Assembly (NCBI GenBank): GCA_017399665.1 | Contig: JAFQBR010000037.1 | Location: 1-23,168, forward strand | Direction of reading: 5' to 3' | Origin: Clostridia bacterium | GTDB lineage: Bacteria > Bacillota_A > Clostridia > Christensenellales > Borkfalkiaceae | DNA length: 23,168 nucleotides | Part shown: positions 8,465 to 16,403 of the stretch, one piece after another | Layout of the letters: every line of letters begins with the position of its first letter | How positions within the stretch are numbered: position 1 is the stretch's first letter | Position numbers and translations under genes: made by a program | Notes under the pieces: model-generated | Database searches by the model: none | What the model was told of the DNA's origin: nothing | The model's input: only the letters and a program-made list of their open reading frames with translations

Positions 8465-9334
8465 ATGACAGATTATTTTTATTTAATTACTTCGCTTGGT
8501 TTTGTTGCTTCATCAAGTATTTTGGCTGGGTTTTATAACAAAAAAACCGATGGAAAAGATGGTGCATCATCTTTATATACGTTATTGCTTATGTGTAGCG
8601 TATTTGCATTTTGGTTGGTTACTTTTTTAACCGACCTACAAGCTCATTGGGGAGTTGTTTTATATTCCTTGCTATTTGCTGGATGTTACGTTATTTGTAA
8701 CGTTGGATTGATAAATGCTTTAAAAGTTGGCTCGGTGGCACTTACCTCGCTTTTAATGCAATTAGCACTTATCGGAGTTACTATTTGGGGATTTATTTTT
8801 TGGCAAGCATCTATTACGCCATTAGTTATTTGTGGATTGCTTCTAGTTGTAGTGGCATTATTCTTATGTTTATGGAAGGGCAAAAATGCTAATGAAAAGT
8901 TTAATTTTAAGTGGCTTTTTTATGCGCTATTGATGTTTGTTGGAAATGCTGGTTGCGCAATCGTACAAAAAACACAACAGATGCAATTCGACGGTAAATA
9001 TGGTGGGTTTTTAATGCTAATCGCTACAGGCATATCGCTAATAATTAGTGTTGTATCATATTTGCGTGATAAAAAATTTACAGATAAAAAATTATTGTTG
9101 CAAACCTGTGCCTTTCCAGTTTCAGCAGGTATTTGCAATGGTTTATTGAATTTATTTGTAATAATATTAGCGACTTCTACTCTATCGCCAAGCTTGATAT
9201 ATCCAGTTATTGCAATTGGTGGGCTTATGTTAACAACAGTATTTTCTGCCTTTATATTTAAAGAAAAAATGTATTGGTGGCAATGGCTTGGGGTATTAGT
9301 TGGAACAGTTGCAGTAGGAATTTTATCCATATAA
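8465..9334 (+). CDS. EamA-type transporter of the drug/metabolite transporter superfamily
   Basis: This 289-residue, strongly hydrophobic protein has about ten membrane-spanning segments arranged as two EamA-like halves, joined by a charged stretch near residues 137-145. The C-terminal half ends in the F-x-F-K-E pattern followed by WWQWLGV, common in EamA proteins. The superfamily includes metabolite exporters and importers, among them the L-rhamnose:proton symporter RhaT, although this protein is shorter and I see no specific RhaT signature. It sits between the SGNH gene and the GH2 gene. It is the only transporter in the locus: no ABC, PTS or SusCD genes are visible. Sugar uptake is therefore a reasonable but unproved role. 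AGGAT at 8451-8455 serves as ribosome site. Confidence 0.8.
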   Translation: MTDYFYLITSLGFVASSSILAGFYNKKTDGKDGASSLYTLLLMCSVFAFWLVTFLTDLQAHWGVVLYSLLFAGCYVICNVGLINALKVGSVALTSLLMQLALIGVTIWGFIFWQASITPLVICGLLLVVVALFLCLWKGKNANEKFNFKWLFYALLMFVGNAGCAIVQKTQQMQFDGKYGGFLMLIATGISLIISVVSYLRDKKFTDKKLLLQTCAFPVSAGICNGLLNLFVIILATSTLSPSLIYPVIAIGGLMLTTVFSAFIFKEKMYWWQWLGVLVGTVAVGILSI

Positions 9335-9366
9335 AAATAATTTCACTGTAAAAATCGAGGGTTAAA

Positions 9367-11952
9367 ATGAAAAGAATTGAAGAATTTAATAGAATTGGGG
9401 TAGAAAAATCAAGAAGTTATTACATTCCCTTTTCAGTAAATGATAAATTTGTTTTTAAGCATAAAATTTTAGACAGAAGTGCAAGTAGTCGCTTTATTTC
9501 GTTAAATGGTATTTGGAAAATTAAAGAGCATAAATGCTTTAATTCAGTAGATATTGGCGAAAAATTAAGCAATACTATTCCCGTGCCATCGTGTGTGCAA
9601 CTACACGGGTATGACCATATACAGTATATTAACTGTAGGTATCCATTTCCTGTTCGCCCACCATACGTGCCAAACGAAAATCCAACTTATCATTATCGTA
9701 AAAGTTTTAAAATTAGCGATTTAAGTGAAAGATATTATCTTAATTTTGAAGGCGTAGATAGTTGCTTTTACGTGTATGTAAATGGAAAAGAAGCAGGGTA
9801 TAGTCAAATATCGCATGCAACAAGTGAATTTGATATAACGGATTTTTTAAAACGAGGAAATAACGTATTAGACGTTGTTGTGCTAAAGTGGTGTGCATCG
9901 TCATATTTAGAATGTCAAGATAAATTTCGATTCACAGGTATTTTTCGAAGTGTATATTTATTAAAACGCCCTAAAAAACATATAACTGATTTTAAAATAA
10001 CAACGCAAATTGATGGTAACGATGGTTTGATTGAAGTAGATAATTATAGTGATATATCTTTTGAAGTAATTATTTGTAATAAAAAATACTCAGTTTTACC
10101 AAATACAAGTATTACTCACCGTATTAAAAATGCAAAATTTTGGACGGCAGAATGCCCACATTTATATAATGTTTTGTTGCTTTCTAATGGTGAAAAGATT
10201 TTACAAAGAATAGGTATTAGAACTTCAAAAATTGTTAACGGTATATATCTAATTAACGGAAAACATCTAAAACTAAAGGGTGTAAATCGACATGAAAGTA
10301 ACCCTATTACCGGTGCCACTGTTACAGTTGAGGATACTATAAAAGATTTAAAGCTTATGAAATGGGCAAAAGTGAATGCAATAAGAACTTCGCATTATCC
10401 CGATATTCCTGAGTTTTATGAGCTATGCGACGCATATGGGTTTTACGTTATGAACGAAGCAGACCTTGAAACACACGGAGCAGTTACTTCAACTGGTGGA
10501 TGGGATTTAGATACTTGGGAAGAGTATGCTAATAATGATTTATTCGTTGGCGGAATAACTGATAGACAAATTACGCTTTATGAAAGAGATAAAAATCATT
10601 CTTGTGTAATTATATGGTCGCTGGGTAACGAAAGTAGTTTTGGAAAAGCTTTTTATCCTGGTATTGAGTATATACGAGCACGTGACTCTCGTCCAATACA
10701 TTATGAAGGTGTTTGGAATATTCAAGATAGAGAGGCGTACTACAATGCCAATATTGATATGGTTAGTCGTATGTATGCTGAGCCAAGCTTTTTTGATGAG
10801 TATTTATTAGATAGCAGAGAAAAAAGACCTTACGTATTATGTGAATATTCTCACGCAATGGGGAATAGTTGCGGTGATTTGCAAGATTATTGGGATAAAA
10901 TAAACTCAAACGACCGCTTTATGGGTGCATTTGTTTGGGAATGGTGCGATCATGCAATTAAAACGGATAAAGGCTTTTTATACGGCGGGGACTTTGGTGA
11001 AAAAGAACACGATAGCAATTTTTGTGCCGATGGATTAGTTTCGCCCGATAGAAAGATAAAAAGCAACCTTTTAGAATTGCGTGCTGTATATGGAGATAAG
11101 CCACGATGCGATTACGTTCCAGAGCAAAAAGTATTAGCAACGCTTACAACCGACAATTCAATTTGCTATAAAATAAATGAGTTAGGGCAACTTTGTTCTG
11201 TTGGTACAAGTAAACTAAAAAAGCCTTTTACAATTAATATTGAACGTGCCTTTATTGATAATGATATGCTATTATTTCATCCTTCAGCTGAGGTTCGAAA
11301 GATAAAAGATAATTGGGGATTTTATGAAGATTGTAGCCAAAAACTTTATTCAATTGAAAAAAGTAATAGCGTAGTTAAAATTTGGGGTGGAATTGAAAAG
11401 AATTGTTTTTCGCCTATGTTAACCTTTGAACTTAATTATTCTTTCTTTAAAAATGGTGTAGATATTGAACTTTCGTATAAAGCGGCAAAATACGTCACCT
11501 ATTTGCCTAGAATTGGGTTTGAGTTTGCTATTGATAAAAAGTATAAGGATATAGAATACACGGCTTATGGGCCACATGAAAGCTATATCGATAAACATAG
11601 GGCGAGTGACTATGGTAATTATAATTCAACAGTGGATAAAGAATACTTCCATTGGGTTAAACCGCAAGAAACTGGAAGTCATTACGCAACCACCGAATTA
11701 AAGCTTGCAAATGGAATGCAAATAACTGCAGAAAAACCTTTCTCGTTTAGTGTATTGCCTTATTCTACAAATCAAATTAAAAATGCAAAACATGATTTTG
11801 AATTGCCTAAGAGTGATGCCGTGTACGTTAATTTAGATTTAGCGATGAGCGGAATTGGAACTTTTTCTTGTGGTCCTGAACTTGCCGAGCAATACCGTGC
11901 TCCAAGGGGAGGAAAAAATAAATTTAGAATCATATTAAATAATAAAAGCTAA
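9367..11952 (+). CDS. Beta-galactosidase, glycoside hydrolase family 2 (LacZ-like)
   Basis: This 861-residue cytoplasmic enzyme hydrolyses terminal beta-D-galactosides. The domain order is: a sugar-binding jelly roll (about 45-210, with the FEGVDSCFYVYVNG pattern), an Ig-like domain (about 215-290), the TIM barrel (about 295-570, opening with GVNRHE and NAIRTSHYP) and a LacZ small-chain domain (about 600-861, with YGPHESY). The acid/base is E422 in LGNES and the nucleophile is E493 in LCEYSH. It is about 160 residues shorter than E. coli LacZ. The small domain has PQETGSH where LacZ usually has PQENGNR, so specificity may differ. GAGG precedes the ATG. With the rhamnosidase it suggests a glycan with rhamnose and beta-galactose side chains, such as rhamnogalacturonan I. 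Confidence 0.92.
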   Translation: MKRIEEFNRIGVEKSRSYYIPFSVNDKFVFKHKILDRSASSRFISLNGIWKIKEHKCFNSVDIGEKLSNTIPVPSCVQLHGYDHIQYINCRYPFPVRPPYVPNENPTYHYRKSFKISDLSERYYLNFEGVDSCFYVYVNGKEAGYSQISHATSEFDITDFLKRGNNVLDVVVLKWCASSYLECQDKFRFTGIFRSVYLLKRPKKHITDFKITTQIDGNDGLIEVDNYSDISFEVIICNKKYSVLPNTSITHRIKNAKFWTAECPHLYNVLLLSNGEKILQRIGIRTSKIVNGIYLINGKHLKLKGVNRHESNPITGATVTVEDTIKDLKLMKWAKVNAIRTSHYPDIPEFYELCDAYGFYVMNEADLETHGAVTSTGGWDLDTWEEYANNDLFVGGITDRQITLYERDKNHSCVIIWSLGNESSFGKAFYPGIEYIRARDSRPIHYEGVWNIQDREAYYNANIDMVSRMYAEPSFFDEYLLDSREKRPYVLCEYSHAMGNSCGDLQDYWDKINSNDRFMGAFVWEWCDHAIKTDKGFLYGGDFGEKEHDSNFCADGLVSPDRKIKSNLLELRAVYGDKPRCDYVPEQKVLATLTTDNSICYKINELGQLCSVGTSKLKKPFTINIERAFIDNDMLLFHPSAEVRKIKDNWGFYEDCSQKLYSIEKSNSVVKIWGGIEKNCFSPMLTFELNYSFFKNGVDIELSYKAAKYVTYLPRIGFEFAIDKKYKDIEYTAYGPHESYIDKHRASDYGNYNSTVDKEYFHWVKPQETGSHYATTELKLANGMQITAEKPFSFSVLPYSTNQIKNAKHDFELPKSDAVYVNLDLAMSGIGTFSCGPELAEQYRAPRGGKNKFRIILNNKS

Positions 11953-12049
11953 TTATGGAAAAGGTTGATTTAGCTAAGTTTATGAAGAAAACAAAACTAA
12001 AAAATTTATTGGTGTATTAAAATTAAAGCAATTAAAATAGGAGAATAAC

Positions 12050-12673
12050 ATGAAAATAGTATTCTTTGGTGATTCAATTACCGATATGGGTAGAGCTCGC
12101 GACGTTGATGGACAAGCGTTTGGTTATGGTGTAGGCTACGTTAATAGTATTGCAAGTACGTTAAAATATGAAAATCCTGAAAAATATGAAATTATCAATC
12201 GTGGTATTGGCGGAAATCGAATAGTGGATTTATATGCTCGTATTAAAGCAGATGTTTGGAATTTTAATCCAGATATTCTTAGTGTGCTTATCGGTGTAAA
12301 TGACGTGTGGCATGAACAATGGGGAAATGGTGTTGATTTGGAACGCTTTGAAAAAATATATCGAATGTTAATTGAAGATACAAAACAACGTTTTCCTAAT
12401 ATTAAGTTTATACTTTGTGAACCATTTATTTTAAAGGGTTCTGCAACAGAAGAAATATTTGAAGAACTTTGCGAAGTAAAAAAATATGCTCTTGTTGTAA
12501 AGAAACTTGCTAAAGAGTATGGCACAGGTTTTGTTGCATTGCAAGAGAAGTTTGATGAAGCCGCTGAAAAACATGGTTCGGCTTTCTACTTATATGATGG
12601 TGTTCATCCCGATATAGCTGGTGGAAAATTAATAGCTGAAGAATGGTTGAAAACCTTTAAATTTTTAGAGTAA
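12050..12673 (+). CDS. SGNH/GDSL esterase, rhamnogalacturonan-acetylesterase-like
   Basis: This 207-residue protein shows all four classical SGNH blocks: GDSIT (D8, S9), GIGGN (G55, N56), GVND (N84) and DGVHP (D183, H186). AGGAG lies 6 bases upstream of the ATG. This canonical type includes acetylesterases of pectin and xylan side groups as well as lysophospholipases; the locus favours a glycan esterase. There is no signal peptide. A 97-base gap separates it from the GH2 gene, and no promoter or terminator is evident there. It is the most canonical of the locus's SGNH enzymes and likely catalytically competent. Confidence 0.87.
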   Translation: MKIVFFGDSITDMGRARDVDGQAFGYGVGYVNSIASTLKYENPEKYEIINRGIGGNRIVDLYARIKADVWNFNPDILSVLIGVNDVWHEQWGNGVDLERFEKIYRMLIEDTKQRFPNIKFILCEPFILKGSATEEIFEELCEVKKYALVVKKLAKEYGTGFVALQEKFDEAAEKHGSAFYLYDGVHPDIAGGKLIAEEWLKTFKFLE

Positions 12674-12694
12674 TAAAAAAATAAGGAAGAAAAG

Positions 12695-13306
12695 ATGAAA
12701 AATATATTAATTTTTGGCGATAGTTATTCCACTTATGAGAAGTATATACCTGAAGGATATGATACGTTTTATCCTTGTTTAGACGTTCAAGAAGTAGAGC
12801 AAACTTGGTGGGCAAAATATATTAGAAAGATAAACGGACATTTGGTTCAAAATAATAGCTTTAGCGGCTCTACAATTTGTTATACAGGCTATAATGGGGA
12901 TTGTTCTAATACGAACTCATTCATTTATCGCTATAGACAAATGAAAGCCAACGGTTTTTTTGATAAAAATAAAGTTGATACAATTTTGGTCTTTGGTGGT
13001 ACTAATGATAGTTGGGCTGAAGCACCACTTGGTAAAATGCAGTTTTCTAATTGGGAAGAAAGCGACTTGTTTCAAGTTTTTCCAGCTATTTGCCATTTTG
13101 CATATTGTTTAAAAAATGATTTGCCACATGCCGAAATTATTTTTATTATAAATACCGAGTTAAAGGTAGAAGTTCAAAAAGGTATTGCTGAAATAGCTAA
13201 ATATTATGGATTAAAAGCACTTCAGTTAGAAGATATTGATAAGGCGGAAGGACATCCAACAATAAAGGGCATGCAAAGTATTTGTGACCAGTTGCTATTA
13301 ATATAA
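12695..13306 (+). CDS. SGNH hydrolase, second subgroup
   Basis: This 203-residue protein has the SGNH motifs FGDSYS (S10), SFSGS (G58), GGTND (N104) and a final GHPTIKGM block (H187). The residue two before His is Glu instead of the usual acidic Asp three before it, so the last block is a variant also seen in a GDSYST-type SGNH subgroup. It starts 21 bases after the preceding esterase, with AAGGA 7 bases upstream of its ATG. No signal peptide is seen. This is the last intact gene of the esterase locus before the pseudogene stretch. A carbohydrate esterase role is inferred from context only. Confidence 0.8.
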   Translation: MKNILIFGDSYSTYEKYIPEGYDTFYPCLDVQEVEQTWWAKYIRKINGHLVQNNSFSGSTICYTGYNGDCSNTNSFIYRYRQMKANGFFDKNKVDTILVFGGTNDSWAEAPLGKMQFSNWEESDLFQVFPAICHFAYCLKNDLPHAEIIFIINTELKVEVQKGIAEIAKYYGLKALQLEDIDKAEGHPTIKGMQSICDQLLLI

Positions 13307-13330
13307 ATTTTTAACAATAAAAGAAGCCAA

Positions 13331-13783
13331 GGTGAGAATTTAGGCAAATATCAAATGGAAATACATGAGATGAGTGAAATGGCTTGTGTTTCATTTGGGC
13401 AGATGGCAATATCAAATCAACCTAGTTTTCATAAACCTTGGCTTTATACACTTTGTTGAAATCGTGAAAAGGCTGAATATTGGGTTGAAAAATTAGTTGA
13501 TGAAGCTTTTTCTCCTGATTTTAACGGATACCCTGGAGATGATGATAACGGTACTACGTCTTGTTGGTATTTGTTTGCTTGTTTAGGGTTCTATCCGGTA
13601 TGCCCGACAAGTGGTGAATATGTATGTACAAAACCATTATTAAATATTGAAAATAAACGGCAAAAAGATAGAACGCTTTAATAAAGATAAAGTGACTTAT
13701 GATGAAATCATTAATATCTTGGTAAAGATAATGTGTCAATTATTTTTAATCCTAAACAGATTATAACATTAAAAATAAAATAA
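13331..13783 (+). pseudogene. GH92 alpha-mannosidase C-terminal remnant
   Basis: Reading from 13331, the translation shows family GH92 landmarks: an EIHEMSEMA stretch, FGQMAISNQPSFH, a GYPGDDDNGTTSCWYLF stretch and LGFYPVCPTSGEYV. A TGA at 13457-13459 interrupts it in frame, and TAA follows at 13679. Near 13650 the family-like sequence jumps to another frame (NGKKIERFNKDKVTYDEI), so there is also a frameshift with some sequence lost. A further frame change leads to a short GKDNVSIIFNPK tail ending at the TAA at 13781. Only about 150 of the usual 700 or more residues survive, and there is no start. This is a decayed alpha-mannosidase (exo-acting on alpha-mannosides of N-glycans or mannan). The final tail may belong to another gene, possibly the end of a GH38-type protein; that part is a guess. 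Confidence 0.75.
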
Positions 13784-13792
13784 ATCAGATAA

Positions 13793-13942
13793 TTTATAAT
13801 AAGCCAAACACCATTGCAAGTTTACATTTCTTTAATTGAGATGCAGGGCGGACACTGTGAGCATACATCGAAAGTTAATGAGAATGGTGAGTCAATATTT
13901 GCTAAAATAATATTGGATTTTATAAATAGGGTAGAAAACTAA
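13793..13942 (+). pseudogene. C-terminal gene remnant, unidentified
   Basis: An open 49-codon stretch without a start codon or ribosome site ends at TAA 13940-13942. Its sequence looks protein-like: a strand (QVYISLIEM), then GGHCEH and a terminal amphipathic helix (ESIFAKIILDFINRVEN). A strand followed by GGH and a helix is how many alpha/beta-hydrolase esterases end, with the His as catalytic residue. That reading is an inference from one short fragment. It is best seen as the 3' tail of a deleted gene next to the GH92 fossil. Confidence 0.4.
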
Positions 13943-13976
13943 TAAATAATTAAAAAATAAGTTAGGATGAGAATTT

Positions 13977-15794
13977 ATGAAAATTGAAAAACTATATCCA
14001 GTTTGTAAAGATTATGTTTGGGGTGGTAATAAGTTAATCTCAGAATATGGAAAAAAAACTAATGCAGCTATTTGTGCCGAGAGCTGGGAGCTTTCTTTGC
14101 ATAAAGATGGACCTACTTGTATTTCAAATGGTAAACCACTTTTAGAAGTATTAACCAAGGAAGAAATTGGTACTAATGCTAGTGAATTTGAATTTTTCCC
14201 ATTACTTATAAAACTGATTGATGCAAGACAAAATTTATCCGTTCAGGTTCACCCTTCTGACAGTTATGCTTTAAAACATGAAAATTCTTTCGGGAAAACT
14301 GAAACTTGGTATATTGTTGAAGCAGAAGAAGGCGCTGGTATTTACCTTGGTTTTAAACAAGACGTTACAAAAGAAGAATACGAAAATGCTATTAAAGAGA
14401 ACCGCCTAACTGATCTTCTTAATTTTTACGAAGTGAAAGCTGGCGAATGTTATTTTATTCCGTCAGGTACTATTCACGCCATAGCAAAAGGCTGTTTAAT
14501 ATGCGAAATTCAGCAAAACAGCAACCTTACCTATCGCGTTTACGACTACGGGCGCGGAAGAGAATTACACCTTGAAAAGGCGCTTGCAGTAACCAATTTG
14601 AAAAAACATGAAAATAAAACCTTAAGTGGTGATAATCTCGCTATAAGCAAATATTTCACCGTTAAAAAACTTTATTCTTTTACTCAACCGCTCAAAACAG
14701 ACTGTAAAACTTTTCAATGTTTAACTTGTGTTAAAGGCTCAGGAGAAATCGAAGGAATGAAAATATGCAAGGGTGATAGTTTCTTTGTTCCTGCAAATTA
14801 CGGCGAGTATACGCTTTTAGGAGATATGGAAATAATTTTAACAGAAGTCCGCAAGTATTATATAGGAATAGACCTTGGCGGTACGTTTATAAAGGGTGGT
14901 ATCGTAGATGATGGGGGAAGAATTGTTTTTGAAACAAAAGTGCCTACAGAGAGCGAGAAAGGCCCATTTGGCGTTACGCAAAACATTGCTAAGCTTTGCA
15001 AAATTCTACTTGAAAACTGTAACCTTACAACCGATGATATAGTAGGCGTTGGTATGGGCGTTCCGGGGATGATAGATAGCCAAAAAGGTGAAGTAGTTTA
15101 CTCTAACAATTTAAAATGGGAACACTTTTTTATCGCTGAAGAATTAAAAAAATTAATCTCTCTCCCCGTAAAAATTGCAAATGATGCAAACGTTGCGGCT
15201 CTTGGCGAAAGTAAGTTTGGTTGCGGCAAAGAATATAATAACACAGTTATGCTAACTTTAGGAACGGGTGTTGGCGGTGGCGCCGTTATTAATGGCAAAT
15301 TATTTGAAGGGAATTGCTCGGCTGGCACAGAATTTGGACATAGCGTTATAGTTGCAAATGGAGAACAATGCACTTGTGGCAGGAAAGGGTGCTTAGAGGC
15401 ATATACATCCGCAACTGCGTTAATCCGTGATACAAAACGTGCAATGATAAATAATAGAGATAGCAAAATGTGGGAAATTGCCGACATAGAGAAAGTAACA
15501 GGTAAAACTGCTTTTGATTACGCTAATGATGATGAAAGTGCAAAAGGTGTTGTAGATAACTATTTAGAAAAACTGGGTATTGGAATAACTAACATTGCAA
15601 ATGTGTTTCGCCCAGAAGCAATAATTCTTGGTGGTGGTGTATGCGCACAAGGAGATAATTTAGTTAAGCCTTTACAATCATATTTAAATGAACAAATATT
15701 TGCTGGTAACAAAGGACCAAAAGTAAAAATATTAATTGCAACTCTTGAAAACAGTGCTGGGATTCTTGGGGCTTCAGCTCTTTGGAGAGATTAA
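13977..15794 (+). CDS. Fusion of class I mannose-6-phosphate isomerase and ROK-family sugar kinase
   Basis: This single 605-residue reading frame contains two complete enzymes. Residues 1-293 are a cupin-type phosphomannose isomerase with zinc ligands Q90, H92 (VQVHPSD), E109 (KTETWY) and H167 (GTIHAI), plus the YRVYDYGR active-site stretch and a complete C-terminal cupin. Residues 294-605 are an ROK kinase with DLGGT (299-303) for phosphate binding, catalytic D403 in NDAN, and the zinc motif H455 plus CTCGRKGC (465-472). The junction has no linker and no internal start. A kinase giving hexose-6-phosphate joined to an isomerase to fructose-6-phosphate implies mannose (or glucose/mannose) use in the cytoplasm. 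AGGATGAG precedes the ATG, and a terminator closes the gene. The kinase substrate (glucose or mannose) cannot be read from sequence. Confidence 0.9.
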   Translation: MKIEKLYPVCKDYVWGGNKLISEYGKKTNAAICAESWELSLHKDGPTCISNGKPLLEVLTKEEIGTNASEFEFFPLLIKLIDARQNLSVQVHPSDSYALKHENSFGKTETWYIVEAEEGAGIYLGFKQDVTKEEYENAIKENRLTDLLNFYEVKAGECYFIPSGTIHAIAKGCLICEIQQNSNLTYRVYDYGRGRELHLEKALAVTNLKKHENKTLSGDNLAISKYFTVKKLYSFTQPLKTDCKTFQCLTCVKGSGEIEGMKICKGDSFFVPANYGEYTLLGDMEIILTEVRKYYIGIDLGGTFIKGGIVDDGGRIVFETKVPTESEKGPFGVTQNIAKLCKILLENCNLTTDDIVGVGMGVPGMIDSQKGEVVYSNNLKWEHFFIAEELKKLISLPVKIANDANVAALGESKFGCGKEYNNTVMLTLGTGVGGGAVINGKLFEGNCSAGTEFGHSVIVANGEQCTCGRKGCLEAYTSATALIRDTKRAMINNRDSKMWEIADIEKVTGKTAFDYANDDESAKGVVDNYLEKLGIGITNIANVFRPEAIILGGGVCAQGDNLVKPLQSYLNEQIFAGNKGPKVKILIATLENSAGILGASALWRD

Positions 15795-15819
15795 AAAATA
15801 TAAATGTAACACAAAAAAA

Positions 15820-15858
15820 GCCGAGTGGATTAAAAAATCCGCCCGGCCTTTTGTTTTG
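15820..15858 (+). terminator. Terminator of the isomerase-kinase gene
   Basis: GCCGAGTGGATT (15820-15831) pairs with AATCCGCCCGGC (15836-15847), with one mismatch and one G-U pair, followed by CTTTTGTTTTG. It lies 26 bases after the stop and probably ends the long transcript begun near 3780. Confidence 0.85.
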
Positions 15859-15944
15859 TAGCTATATTATATAATAATGAAAGCAATAAAAATATTTTTT
15901 AATTTTTCTAAAAATATTGTTTTATAAAAAACTTGCAAAAAAAT

Positions 15945-16045
15945 TTTACCAAAATTTCACATAAAAATTTAAGTTTTTGCCAAAAAATTTTGAGTAAAAA
16001 AAATCGCTGAAAAAATTTCATCAAATTTTCACATAAAAATTAGCT
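15945..16045. repeat. AT-rich direct repeats in a gene-free stretch
   Basis: CAAAATTTCACATAAAAATT (from 15950) recurs with one or two changes from 16022, and blocks of the type TTGCAAAAAAATTTT and TTGCCAAAAAATTTT lie around them. The stretch 15860-16060 holds no coding frame. The tracts of A and T would make bent DNA; no specific function is visible. Confidence 0.5.
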
Positions 16046-16063
16046 AAAATGAGTACAAAAATA

Positions 16064-16089
16064 GTAAAAAAAGCCCTTTTTAGGGCTTT
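16064..16089 (-). terminator. Second minus-strand terminator beyond the tRNA
   Basis: The arms AAAGCCC (16070-16076) and GGGCTTT (16083-16089) form a hairpin. Read on the minus strand it is followed by a run of Ts, while on the plus strand the T run is short, so it most likely stops minus-strand transcription. Confidence 0.65.
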
Positions 16090-16140
16090 GGTTAAAAATT
16101 GAAATTTTGGTATTTTTTACAAAAATCAATATATTGTGGT

Positions 16141-16182
16141 AAAAGAAAAACTCAACCACAACCCGTTGGGGTTCGGCTGAGT
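16141..16182 (-). terminator. Terminator of the tRNA-Glu gene
   Basis: On the minus strand, CTCAGCCGAACCC folds onto GGGTTGTGGTTGAG with two imperfect positions, followed by TTTTTCTTTT. It begins 7 bases after the tRNA CCA end. Confidence 0.85.
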
Positions 16183-16188
16183 TGCTTT

Positions 16189-16263
16189 TGGTAGCCCCAA
16201 GGGGAATCGAACCCCTGTTTTCGCCGTGAGAGGGCGACGTCTTAACCGCTTGACCATGAGGCC
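16189..16263 (-). tRNA. tRNA-Glu (anticodon CTC)
   Basis: Read on the minus strand, the 75-base gene folds as a cloverleaf. The acceptor GGCCTCA pairs with TGGGGCT (including G-U pairs), the D arm contains the GG pair, the anticodon stem TCGCC/GGCGA holds the loop CTCTCAC, and the T arm is AGGGG-TTCGATT-CCCCT. The anticodon CTC reads GAG (Glu). The CCA end is encoded. It stands alone, with its own promoter and terminators. Confidence 0.95.
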
Positions 16264-16279
16264 TTATTTGAACATTTAA

Positions 16280-16308
16280 ATATTACCATAATGATTAAAA
16301 AATAGCAA
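16280..16308 (-). promoter_or_regulatory. Probable tRNA promoter
   Basis: On the minus strand, TTGCTA (16308-16303) and TAATAT (16285-16280) are separated by 17 bases. The -10 box lies 16 bases before the tRNA 5' end. Both boxes match consensus at four of six positions. Confidence 0.5.
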
Positions 16309-16403
16309 ATATTTTTTAGATAATTTCAAATTTATTTTAAAAAAGATGGTTAAATATTAGAATTTTAATACATAAAAAATAAATTCTGTTAAAAAATATT
16401 GTT

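Noticed and set aside
11955..12020. A 21-codon frame with ATG after the GH2 gene
   Set aside because: There is no proper ribosome site for it, the product is a lysine-rich short peptide, and the frame would need a shift to continue; more likely spacer or a small remnant.
13554..13739. A 61-codon minus-strand frame over the GH92 remnant
   Set aside because: The opposite strand carries recognisable GH92 motifs, so this frame is the shadow of the pseudogene.
15945..16045. Possible CRISPR array in the AT-rich repeats
   Set aside because: The repeats are imperfect, only two clear copies exist, the spacing is irregular and no cas genes are near.
16264..16403. Possible further RNA gene between tRNA-Glu and the DUF2953-like gene
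   Set aside because: Only a probable tRNA promoter and AT-rich sequence are visible, with no stable fold or second cloverleaf.
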